Shown in pieces: positions 47,220 to 57,096 of a stretch of DNA of 64,000 bases. Source of the DNA: Gentiana macrophylla (Eukaryota > Streptophyta > Magnoliopsida > Gentianales > Gentianaceae). The notes under the pieces are model-generated. The model did no database searches and was not told the origin of the DNA. It saw nothing but the letters and a program-made list of their open reading frames with translations. The position numbers and the translations under genes are program-made. Position 1 is the first letter of the stretch. Every line of letters begins with the position of its first letter. Location of the stretch: the NCBI GenBank assembly GCA_026214975.1, contig CM047807.1, positions 65,203,824-65,267,823 on the forward strand, in the 5' to 3' direction.

Positions 47220-47411
47220 TCTGAACGAGCGTTCAGAACTAGCGTCCAGTGGACGGGCGTTTGAGAGCCTGGACGGGCGTCCAGGATGGAATATTTGATT
47301 CAGAGTTATCCTAATTTCGATGGACGAGCGTCTAAAATAAAGAAGAACGGGTGTTTGGCCATGACTCGGCCCGATTCGAAGTTTGCATTGAAGGCTGGAC
47401 GGGCGTCCAGC
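47220..47411 (+). promoter_or_regulatory. Cluster of 18-bp dyads in gypsy D LTR
   Basis: TCTGAACG-AG-CGTTCAGA at 47220-47237, CCTGGACG-GG-CGTCCAGG at 47268-47285 and GCTGGACG-GG-CGTCCAGC at 47394-47411 each have 8-bp perfect arms around a 2-bp centre. Partial copies lie between. They occupy the U3 region just upstream of the TATA box, fitting binding sites for a dimeric factor (inference). Confidence 0.75.
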
Positions 47412-47432
47412 ATATCGGACGGGCGTCCATGC

Positions 47433-47469
47433 GCCGACTTAGCAAAACCGACATGAAAATCTATAAATA
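47433..47469 (+). promoter_or_regulatory. Core promoter of gypsy D LTR
   Basis: GCCGAC (47433-47438), ACCGAC (47447-47452) and TATAAATA (47462-47469). Gypsy A1 has the same order. The 3' LTR keeps one RCCGAC (53315-53320) and the TATA box (53344-53351). Confidence 0.6.
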
Positions 47470-48474
47470 GCTGCGGTTTTCTCCACATAAATTATCATAC
47501 ATTCGAACCCTAAACCCTAGGGGCGGCTCAGCTGCGTTTTTCCTTAGTTTACAATCAGTTTCTATTCAAATACTTTTTATGCACTTTTATTCAAACAAAT
47601 TCGAGTTTCAAAGAGGATGTTGAGAGGCTAGACCTCCCTTGAACAAGCATTGTGAAGCCATCCGATCAACAATTCAGTTTCGTTTCTTGATTATCTTGTG
47701 AGTATTTTATTCAAGTTGTATCTTTATTATTGTTTATCATTGTTTATTGCAATTATATCGATAGATTATTGCATGATTGATTGTTTGTTTGATTTGGATG
47801 AAAATCATAATTGAACCCCTAGAATCAATATAATAAAGATTAGATTTTTAACCTATAAAATAACGAGAGTTAATTAGGTTGAATATCTAGATTGTTGGAT
47901 TGAGAAATCTTACACCTTTGTTTTGAAAGTATTAATCTTTAATATCGAGAGATAGAAAATTAAGAAACGAACTTTTCTAAGAAATTAGGAGTTCATACCT
48001 TGGCTAGGTGAATCACAACTTGGTTAAAACTCACGAGATAATTGAGATAGGAATTTATAGTTGTAGGATAGGTGGATCAATTGGTTGTTCGTTCGTAAAA
48101 TATTGATTAAACCACTCGAATTCGAATTGCTAAGTAAAACTGCAATCTTTACTTCATAATAAACTTAGAATAGATTTTGTTTAGTTAATTTTATTAGCAA
48201 CCATATTTCCTGGCTTTAGATCTCGATCTTCTATCCATTTATTTTTATTGTTAGTTTCACTCTTCGTATTAGTTCTTCCCTGTTTTAATTTCACATCTTT
48301 TTAGTAGTAATCGTGACATAGTTAGGTTAGATAATAAAAACTAGTTTAAACAACCCCGATTCCCCATAAGATCGACCCGGTATCAACCTCTATACTACGA
48401 TCCCTGCACTTGGGGTATACCGGATTTAATTTATTACTTGTTTATTTTCATTGCAAAAATCCATGACAAGTTTT

Positions 48475-48492
48475 TGGCGCCGTTGCCGGGGA
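48475..48492 (+). promoter_or_regulatory. Primer binding site, tRNA-Asp type
   Basis: TGGCGCCGTTGCCGGGGA, six bases after the LTR. This is the standard Athila site complementary to the tRNA-Asp 3' end. Confidence 0.85.
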
Positions 48493-48945
48493 ACCGGACG
48501 GTTGTCTAGTTTTTATTTTCTTGTTTTAATTTTATTTCTCATTTTTAATCTTCTTAGTTAGTTATATTTAGGTTATTAGGGTTTTTAGTAGTTAGGTTTT
48601 GTGACGTGCAATTTGGTTTTCCTAAATTTATTTCGTTTTTCCCCTATCTCTTTTCTGTCTTCTTTTCTGTTTCCGTTTCTGTCAACTCTGAATCGTTTTC
48701 AGCTATTCAGACGAGCGTCCATCTAATCCGGAAGCCCGTCCAGTTTTCACCTTATCAGACGAGCGTTTGGATTTCCAAACGCCCGTTTATTCCAGTTTTC
48801 AGGCAGACGCCCGTCCAACTCCCTGGACGTCCGTCCGCCCCCCTTTCTTATCTGATTTTATTTCTTTTTCTATTCTTTTCCTTTCTTTTTCTAGACTTTG
48901 AATTTTTCGTTTTTAGGTTTCAACCACTTGATTTTGGTCCGGTTT
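48493..48945 (+). other. Gypsy D leader
   Basis: T-rich non-coding leader. A dyad cluster spans about 48710-48835, including AAACG-CC-CGTTT (48777-48788) and several GACGAGCGT or GACGCCCGTCC forms. Confidence 0.6.
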
Positions 48946-49161
48946 ATGCAAACTCGAAGTCAAAAGGGGCCATTACTATATACCCCTGACTTAGAGCGGA
49001 CCATAGTCCGGCCAAACAGGCGGAAAATCCGTTCTGCGGCTCCTTCTGAAGAAGCCGATCAAGATTTAGAGGATCGTTTAGCCGAAGAAATCGAAAACTT
49101 CGTAATTATGGCTGCAGAGGATAGACGTACGTTGGCAGACTTCAAACAAAATCTTAGTTAG
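48946..49161 (+). pseudogene. gag: Gypsy D gag, N-terminal fragment
   Basis: ATG 48946 (MQTRSQKGPLLYTPDLER), as in gypsy A1 and A2. About 71 codons remain, ending AAEDRRTLADFKQNLS and TAG. The stop falls within an inverted repeat (49151-49170) where the sequence changes to inverted pol. The gag core domain is absent, so this is a remnant. Confidence 0.8.
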
Positions 49162-49162
49162 A

Positions 49163-50786
49163 CTTAAGATAAAAACTAATCAAAGAAAAAGAAACAACAC
49201 AAAAGAGAGTCCTAATATACTAAAGGATATCTAGGATGCCTCCTAGTGGCGCTTTTGGTTAATGTCGTTAGCTCGACATTCTTTCAGATCAGCCTGGATC
49301 AGGCCATTTAACTTTTCTACCAGCCACTACCTCATGTAGGCATTGATCAGTAGTGTGGCTGCAGAAACAACATCTAACACATGGGGTGAATTCCTTGATT
49401 GCCTTCCACACACGCATAAACCTTCCCATGGTTGATTTCTTCTTCTTCTGACGATGCTTCAACAGTTGCTCCTTCTCAAACTCTTCCATGTCCTAACTAC
49501 CTGCTAGAACTTCTTCAGAGGGACCACTACCGTCATCCTCAGAAAACAAATTGGGCAAAAACTCGTCAAATTTATCGACTTCTAAAGTACCACACCCGAG
49601 GATATCGAGGAATCGAACAATCAAAGGCTGTTCTTTGGCTTGACCAAAGTAATGCTTGCATCTTTGACCATTCACTCGGAACGGTTGGTCACCATAACCT
49701 CATAGTTCTAGGACACCTCCAGGAAGGACTTGGAGAATTTCAAAGGGACCGGACCATCGTGTCCTCAGCTTACCAGGGAACAGATGTAACCTGGAATTGT
49801 ATAATAAAACTTGTTCCCTAACATGGAATTCTCGCTGCTTGATTTTGGCATCGTGAAGGAGTTTTGTCTTTTCCTTACTTATCCTGGCACTTTCGTGAGG
49901 CTGAAGTCTAAATTCGTCCAACTCATGCAATCATTGCAATCGATGTTTTCCACAAGATTGGGTATCGAAGTTTAAAACTTCGTGGGCCCAATACGCTCTA
50001 TGCTCTAACTTGATTGGTAAGCGGCATGGTTTACCATAAACCATTTGATAGGGTGATGTACCCATGGGGTCTTATAGGCGATTCGATCGCCCACAATACA
50101 TCATCCAATTTTAGACTCGAGTCTTTTCTATGATCATGATAATCGTTTTCCCAGATCTTCTTTAAACTTTGGTTGCTTCTTTCAACCTGACCACTCATCA
50201 TAGGATGATATGGTGTGCCAATTTTGTGCCGGACACCATATTTCTCAAGCACTTTCTCCAGGGGTCGGTTGCAAAAGTGTGTCCCTTCATCACTAATCAA
50301 GGCATGTGGACACCCGAATCTCACGAAGAAGTTTTTCTTTAAAAACTTCGTGACTGTCTTATGATCATTGTGAGTCGTGGCCTGAGCCTCCACCCATTTC
50401 GATACGTAATCTACGCAGACTAAGATGTATTTATTCCCAGAAGATGATGGGAATGGTGCCATAAAATCGATGCCCTATACATCAAAGACTTCACATTCTA
50501 GGATGGGTTTCAATGGCATGTCGAAACGCCTTGTCAAAGTTCCGGTTCTTTGACACCTATCACAAGCTTTACAGAAAGCTTCTGTATCTTTAAAGATCGT
50601 GGGCCAATAGAAGCCGGAATGAAAGATCTTAGCAACGGTCTTCCATGGACCGAAATGACCACCAGTGGGTCCACTGTGGCATTGCTTAATTATATCACGT
50701 TGCTCAGACTCGGGAACACATCTTCTCAGCAAACCATCATTGCAAATCTTGAAGAGGTAAGGTTCATCCCAAACGAAAGTTTTCAA
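49163..50786 (-). pseudogene. Gypsy D integrase and post-pol motif, inverted
   Basis: On the minus strand: CHSGPTGGHFG and CKACDRCQRTG (50680-50550, HHCC zinc region), [19 protein letters not shown] (core), [16 protein letters not shown] (second catalytic Asp) and [13 protein letters not shown] (Glu) in the open frame 50462-50031. The C-terminal region (GPFEILQVLPGGVLEL; 49930-49700) and NGQRCKHYFGQAKEQP (49675 on) follow. The post-pol motif (ctcctagtggcgcttttggt region) is at 49231-49280. The domains are better preserved than in gypsy A1. Opposite orientation to its own LTRs. Confidence 0.85.
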
Positions 50787-51287
50787 ATGGAGAAAAATTT
50801 CTTCTTCTCTTGATAGGATAATTCTGGGTCAACATATTGGGAATGAAGGTAGTTTACGATGGAAGAATACCAAGGAACATCTTGAGGACAACCGTCGATA
50901 AGCATGATATTTTCCAGAGGAAAGTAAAGATATATATCGTCAGGGTCATCCTTTTCCTCATTCAACATTCTTGAGACATGATCAGCTACCACGTTTTCAC
51001 TACCCTTTTTGTCTTTGATCTGGACATCGAACTCTTGTAGGGCCAGTATCCAACGTAGTAAGCGCGGTTTAGTCTCTTTCTTAGTCATCAAGTATCGCAA
51101 ATCAGCGTGATCAGTCCACACAACTACTTGAGCACCCAACAAGTAACTACGAAACTTGTCCATAGCAAAGTCTACGGCCAATAATTCCTTTTTAGTCGTC
51201 GTGTAGTTTACTTGAGATGGATTCAGTGTGTGACTGGCATAATAGATTGGCTGGAATTTCCTTTTTATTCTCTGTCCTAAGATCGCA
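50783..51287 (-). CDS. Gypsy D RNase H, inverted
   Basis: On the minus strand the open frame 51181-50783 has [37 protein letters not shown] and [16 protein letters not shown], the second half of the gypsy RNase H with two catalytic Asp positions. The first half lies partly in the RT frame ([10 protein letters not shown], 51310) and partly in a disrupted stretch at 51290-51185. Confidence 0.83.
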
Positions 51288-52205
51288 CTAACAAAGATAG
51301 TTTGATGTATCGCACATAAGTTCGAAGGGGAGATTCCAGTCAGGCAAAATAAGGATCGGTGCAGAGATTAATCGACTCTTTAGCTCCTCAAACGCTTGCT
51401 TGAAACTTTTATCAAAATTGAATAAAACGTCTTCTTTAAGTAGTGTAGACAGGGGCTTGGTTATCTTAGAAAAGTCCTGAATGAATCTCCTATAGAAACC
51501 GACATGTCCAAGAAAACCTCTGACTTCGCGCACATTCTTAGGATAACTCATCTTCTCGATAGCTTCTACTTTGGCCCTGTCTACTTCAATACATTTGGCG
51601 GAGATCTTGTGGCCAAGAACTATTCCCTCATCTACCATGAAATGGCACTTTTCCCAATTTAGTACTAAGTTCTTTTCCACACATCTGGATAAGACCTAGT
51701 CAAGATTATCAAGGCAATCATCGAAAGATTGACCAATGACCGAAAAGTCATCCATGAAAATTTCCATACACTTTTCAACTAGCCCGTCAAAGATAGCCAG
51801 CATACATCTCTGGAATGTAGCTGGGGCATTGCAAATACCAAATGGCATCCGACTGTAAGCGAATGTACCATAGGGACAAGTGAAAGTGGTCTTTTCTTGG
51901 TCAACAGGATCTATGGGTATCTGAAAATATCCCGAATATCCATCCAGGAAACAGTAGAATGCGTGTCCCGCCAGACGCTCAAGCATCTGATCAATGAACG
52001 GAAGAGGAAAATGATCTTTCATGGTTACTTCATTGAGCTTTATGTAATCAATGCAGACTCTGTAACCAGTAACAAGCCTCAATGCTATTTCTTCTCCCTT
52101 CTCATTGTTCTCAATCGTAATTCCACCTTTCTTGGGAACTACCTGAGTCGAGGATACCCATTCACTATGAGGGTTGAGCCTCCTATGGGGCTGTCTAACA
52201 CATTT
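51288..52205 (-). pseudogene. pol: Gypsy D reverse transcriptase, inverted
   Basis: On the minus strand: HSEWVSSTQVVPKKGG near 52165, CIDYIKLNEVTMKDHFPLPF, FLDGYSGYFQIPID, SRMPFGICNAPATFQ and the catalytic IFMDDF, in an open frame to a TAG at 51696. Next come VLNWEKCHFMVDEGIVLGHK and REVRGFLGHVGFYRRFIQDF (51680-51288). Just before SEWVS the linker that normally separates it from RRLNPH is missing (about 20 residues by comparison with A1). The fragment starts at the inversion junction near 52205. Confidence 0.87.
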
Positions 52206-52800
52206 TGAGTGAATGAATTAATTGGGTGTGTCGGAAGCTGGTCGATGATTTGAGTGAGGTAGGGCGTATCTCGAATGTCCTATACCACTATGATGACCAA
52301 AAGCTCACGACAGTCAGAAGAAGCTGCCTTATGATTTGAGTAAGGTAGGGTATATCTCGAATATCCTATTCTGCTATGACAGGGCAACAACTCATTCTGA
52401 TGTGTGTATAAATGTGAAATAGTTAAATCAACTTATATAAGAAGTGGTATGAAATGAATAAAAGACTTAGTTATCGCATATCTTATCCCCAGTATAAACT
52501 GACAGATATGTTGTAGGGAGTATCCTCTGAGTATATCAAAAAGGCCCTAGATGTATTCTATCATCTTTTTCGGGATATGTTACGTTTTGTAGGGTGCATC
52601 TTATAAGTATCATTCATCTCTATTTTGAAGGGGGTATTAGCTAGTTTGCTTGACATTTTCAAGTTTGGACTTAGTGGAAGTTTACTATGGCTTTGCACAC
52701 ACACAGGGGTGAGCATCTGATTTATTGAATATACTTTGTACTAGCTGAAGTGTCTATCTTTTCTCGAGCCTTTATTCTGCTTTGTTTTGCTCGGGACGAG
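52206..52800 (+). other. Gypsy D distal 3' UTR
   Basis: Plus-strand 3' UTR resumes after the inversion. Two imperfect copies of the gatttgagt...cctat...ctatga unit lie at about 52230-52400, matching gypsy A1 17605-17790. No coding sequence. Confidence 0.7.
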
Positions 52801-52822
52801 CAAAAGCTAAGTGTGGGGGAGT
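52801..52822 (+). promoter_or_regulatory. Polypurine tract of gypsy D
   Basis: The sequence caaaagctaagtgtggggga, then gt, stands directly before the 3' LTR. Confidence 0.8.
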
Positions 52823-54348
52823 TGTGAAGGGTGATTCTATATGATTTATAACGTTATATTATGTAACAATTTCCTCCATATTCGTATAATTCGCATAGAA
52901 ATTAGGTGTTTAATTGATTTAATGAGCGAATGAGTTTTTAAACGGTTTGATCGCAAAATTGGTTAATTTATGTGTTTTATTGATGAATTTATGTTGATTT
53001 GAATGATATTACATTTTGCGATGTTTTGATTACCTTGTAGATACACGAAATTGGTTCAAAAGAGGATTAAAAGATTTCAAGGATCAAATTTGTATGAAGA
53101 AAAATAGATAGAGATGAAAATCGGAGTTGAAGTCACTCTGAACGAGCGTTCAGAACTAGCGTCCAGGATGGAATATTTGATTCAGAGTTCTCACAATTTC
53201 GATGGACGAGCGTCTAAAATAAAGAAGAACGGGCGTCTGGCCATGACTCGGCCAGATTCGAAGTTTGCATTGAAGGCTGGACGGGCGTCCAGCATAGCGG
53301 ACGGACATCCGAGCACCGACTTAGCAAAACAGACTTGAAAATCTATAAATAGCTGCGGTTTTCTCCACATAAAATATCATACATTCGAACCCTAAACCCT
53401 AGGGGCGGCTCAGCTGCGTTTTTCCTTAGTTTACAATCAGTTTCTATTCAAATACTTTTTATGCACTTTTATTCAAACAAATTCGAGTTTCAAAGAGGAT
53501 GTTGAGAGGCTAGACCTCCTTGAACAAGCATTGTGAAGCCATCCGATCAACAATTCGATTTCGTTTCTTGATTATCTTGTGAGTATTTTATTCAAGTTGT
53601 ATCTTTATTATTGTTTATCATTGTTTATTGCAATTATATCGATAGATTATTGCATGATTGATTGTTTGTTTGATTTGGATGAAAATCATAATTGAACCCC
53701 TAGAATCAATATAATAAAGATTAGATTTTTAACCTATAAAATAACGAGAGTTAATTAGGTTGAATATCTAGATTGTTTGATTGAGAAATCTTACACCATT
53801 GTTTTGAAAGCATTAATCTTTAAAATCGAGAGATAGAAGATTAAGAAACGAACTTTTCTAAGAAATTAGGTGTTCATACCTTGGCTAGGTGAATCACAAC
53901 TTGGTTAAAACTCACGAGATAATTGAGATAGGAATTGATAGTTGTAGGATAGGTGGATCAATTGCTTGTTCGTTCGTAAAATTATTAATTAAACCACTCG
54001 AATTCGAATTGCTTAGTAAAACGCAATCTTTACTTCATAATAAACTTAGAATAGATTTAGTTTAGTTAATTTTGTTAGCAACCATATTTCCTGGCTTTAG
54101 ATCTCGATCTTCTATCTAGTTATTTTTATTGTTAGTTTCACTCTTCGTATTAGTTCTTCCCTGTTTTAATTTCACATTTTTTAGTAGTAATCGTGACATA
54201 GTTATGTTAGATAATAAAAACTAGTTTAAACAACCCCGATTCCCCGTAAGATCGACCCGGTATCAACCTCTATACTACGATCCCTACACTTGGGGTATAC
54301 CGGATTTAATTTATTACTTGTTTATTTTCATTGCAAAAATCCGTGACA
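52823..54348 (+). repeat. 3' LTR of gypsy D
   Basis: 1526 bp, partner of 46906-48468. It lacks 35 bp present in the 5' LTR, as expected from loss between gcgtccag direct repeats. Dyads remain at 53137-53154 and 53276-53293. TATA box at 53344-53351. Confidence 0.93.
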
Positions 54349-54353
54349 AACAT

Positions 54354-55250
54354 CTACTCAGTATGCTCTTGCTGACCTTGAGCAAGATGTGAAGTGAATT
54401 AAGCACGGAAATACACTGAAGGACAAGTTTCTGAAAGAACAATTTGCATCCATTCATCAAAAACTTGACAAGCTTGCTGAGACACCTAAGCCTGCTATGG
54501 CTGAATCTGCTGGAACACTGCAACCTGTTGTACTTGATCCTAAAATCACTAAGAGGATAACTCTACTGGAGCAAACATTGCAAGGAAGGATCACAGCTGT
54601 TGACACTAGGACTAAAATTATGGAGGGTCAACTGAACAACCTAGTGCTCACACAGGAGAGTGTACATGTCATGCTGTCCCGGATTGTTGATGATGTCAAT
54701 AAGGGGGAAGAGAGCCAAACAGCAGTAGCAAAAAAGGCTGCCAGAATCTTTGCTAAGAGAAGATGGGAAGAGGACACTAATGCTTTTAGGGAGCCTGCAC
54801 CTGACAGGCTTCCACTAACTGATGATCTTCTCAAAGAATATAAAAAGGTTTACTATAGTAAGAGGAGACCCTATCATGACAAAGGCTTTCATGAAGGTTT
54901 AAACTCCTTTTTGGGCTTAAAGTTCTGGGAAGCAAGGGTTAAAGCCATGAGGGCTACACAGAGGTGGAAGAGGTGGTAGAGGTGGAAGAAGTTTACCTAC
55001 TACAAATGCAAAGGAGTCACTTAATGAATTCAAGGAATTATACATGCGTTTAGGCTTTAGAATACATCAGATCAACCTTACTCTACCTGAAGCATGGCAT
55101 TGGTGGAAAGAAGTGAATCCTCGGAAAGAAGTGAATCCTCATATTATTTCTCTCTGCTTGAAAATGAAAGGATTAGAGATATGATCAGAGAGATAAGAGC
55201 CTACCAAGAACAAGTGGAGAAAGCAAGAGAAGAAAGAGAAAGAAGACAGT
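54354..55250 (+). pseudogene. Copia A aORF, C-terminal part with RGG repeats
   Basis: Coiled-coil-rich sequence (KITKRITLLEQTLQGRITAV, MLSRIVDDVNKGEE) in the open frame 54497-54979. The conserved block then has LPLTDDLLKEYKKVYYSK and FHEGLNSFLGLKFWEARVKA. A frame change near 54960 leads to RGGRGGRGGR (about 54963-54992), then NEFKELYMRLGF and LPEAWHWWKEVNP, ending TGA near 55184. An 18-bp tandem duplication (ggaaagaagtgaatcctc, 55105-55122 and 55123-55140) adds six codons. The RGG repeats suggest RNA binding. The block is shared with the copia B aORF. Confidence 0.67.
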
Positions 55251-55414
55251 AGATCAGCACACTTTATCTATTTTATCATTTTCTGATTCTAGACTGTAAT
55301 ACTTTTGAACAACTATTTATAATGAGATATCACCACATTTGTTCTGTTTTTGTTTTTAATCTTTTTGCTTTGCTGTTAGGAGGGTATTGGCATCATCACC
55401 AAAAAAAGGGAAAT
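55251..55414 (+). promoter_or_regulatory. Copia A post-aORF region and polypurine tract
   Basis: Short non-coding stretch ending ggcatcatcacc, then aaaaaaagggaaatt (55400-55414), directly before the 3' LTR. Confidence 0.75.
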
Positions 55415-57096
55415 TGTTGGACTTATTTTTATGTTTTAGTGATGAGTGCCAAACTAGCTGTTATAGAGCAATGACAAAAAGATGTCTAGATCAAATGTAT
55501 AGGTTTATTAGAGTTTTATCTTGTATAGGTTTGATCAAACAAGCACTGTAAAAGGTCAGTTGACTTTCATCAGCAGACTAGTCTGGATCAGTAGGGTAGC
55601 TGAGTCCGTAGACTAGTCACCAACCTGCTGGAGACTAAAGGCTGAGGGCTCAAACTCAGTTATTGAAGGCTAAGGGATCAAACTTAGTAATTAAAGTCAA
55701 GGATATGGAATCGGAATTTAGGGAAGTCTGTGATGACCTAAACTGATCACATATACCTTATATACAAGGTCTAAGTTCCACAAGTTAAGTGATGATTGGA
55801 ACTTAGTTATATGGAAAAAGGTGTAATCTAACTTCATAAATAAAAGTTAGATAAAAGACAGTAAGCTGAAGTGTTTTTAAACACAGCATAATAAGGATAA
55901 GATTACTGATGTGTATATCAGCAGACTTATTTTCTCAGGAACCTGCTGGACACATATTTTGATTTAATCAAAGCCTACATTGGAAGATTACAAATAAAGG
56001 GACAACTAACAACCTCTGAATTATCAAACAAATCAATGGTTACGATCAAATGGATGTTGGAAAGATTCAGACCTTTATCAATGGTTACAAGTCAAAGGGT
56101 GGACAGACTGTAAACTATCAAAAACGAATCTGACAGTGTCAGTCCTAGGAACAGTCAGAAAAAGCAAGTCAAGATGGAGAGAAATCTGAAACGGCTTTGT
56201 TTGAATTTCAAACATATGTCACAAGGATTCCTACCTATAAATAGAGTACTCCTAATTCAGATACAAGTGATGAAAATTAAGAATCTACCTTGAGCAATCA
56301 GAATTAAATCAAGAATAACACCCTGCTGACCCTACTGAACATAAAGCTGCTGATCCAGTAAAATTCTTCAAGTGTAATCTGCATTCAAGCTGCATCAAGT
56401 TTACACACTTGAAGACATCAAGCTGCTGATCATATCATCCTGATCAAGCTGCTGAAAGCTGAATCACTTACTTGATTCAATCTTTCTTTTATAAGAAATC
56501 TACTAAAGACAATGAAGCATCTTTGGGTGTGAAAGACTGTTGTTTGTGGTGGAGTTGGTGAAAAGGCAATTCTACCCTTCAAGGACCAGTGGAAGACTTT
56601 CGAGCAGCAATCTTACCTGTTCCAAGTGTTCAGTTTGTGAAGCCATAGTTATTGGTGAAGGACAAGGAACTTAGGGATTTTTGTAACAGCTACATCAAAG
56701 ATCTCTCGTGAATTACCTCCAACATCACAAGAGAATAGTGGACTGACAGGATTACACCACCTGGAACCACTATAAAATCTGCCTACTTACTTTCTGCATT
56801 TATATTCTGCACGTAGTTTATCTAACACATCAATCTACTGAATCTAGCAACCGAACCACACACATACACTACTGAGTATCTAATACTTGGTATCATATTT
56901 AACAACAAGTAATAAGGCTTAATTTTTGATATATTTCCGCTGAACAAATTTAGTAAACTCAACAGTCGGCAGACTACTGAAGTATCAGTAGGCTGCTGAA
57001 GTTGCTGAGTTTGTTAACTCTAAAAGTTTTAAGTGTTATGTTTATTCACCCCCCCCCCCCTCTAAACTTAACCAAATCATTTTCAAGGGACCAACA
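55415..57096 (+). repeat. 3' LTR of copia A
   Basis: 1682 bp, partner of 3442-5133. TATA box at 56236-56243. The C run near 57048 is about 12 long versus 6 in the 5' LTR. Confidence 0.93.

Larger units (their letters stand above)
46906..48468 (+). repeat. 5' LTR of gypsy D
   Basis: 1563 bp, partner of 52823-54348. It has a TATA box at 47462-47469, GCCGAC at 47433 and ACCGAC at 47447, and several perfect dyads at 47220-47411. It holds 35 bp absent from the 3' LTR, between two gcgtccag repeats. Confidence 0.93.
46906..54348 (+). mobile_element. Gypsy D: Athila-lineage element with inverted pol
   Basis: LTRs start TGTTAAGGG/TGTGAAGGG and end TGACA, with the exact duplication aacat on both sides (46901-46905 and 54349-54353). 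LTRs, PBS, leader, gag start, distal 3' UTR and PPT all point to the plus strand. The segment from about 49163 to 52205 (RT, RNase H, integrase, post-pol motif) reads on the minus strand. Most of gag and all of protease are missing. The element could have moved only with proteins supplied by others, or was rearranged after insertion. Confidence 0.9.
3442..57096 (+). mobile_element. Copia A: Sire-lineage Ty1/copia element with three nested insertions
   Basis: Bounded by LTRs starting TGTTGG and ending CCAACA, with probable 5-bp flanks gaacg/gcacg (one mismatch). The order is LTR, Met-type PBS, gag with zinc knuckles, protease, integrase, RT, RNase H, spacer, additional ORF, PPT and LTR. The Sire assignment rests on the UBN2-type gag, the DSGCSRHMT protease motif, the QIYVDDIIFGSEN RT motif and the post-pol gene. 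The body is interrupted at 8440-19763 (A1), 23682-46695 (B) and 46906-54348 (D). Without these, about 11.9 kb remains, a normal size for the lineage. Coding parts have several stops and frameshifts, so this copy is not autonomous as read. Confidence 0.92.

Noticed and set aside
47220..47411. CRISPR-like or satellite array
   Set aside because: The repeats are short dyads with irregular spacing inside an LTR; no uniform spacers or long unit.
22016..55250. Post-pol genes as true envelope genes
   Set aside because: No signal peptide, furin-like site or membrane helix seen in any of the three; coiled coils and charged regions only.
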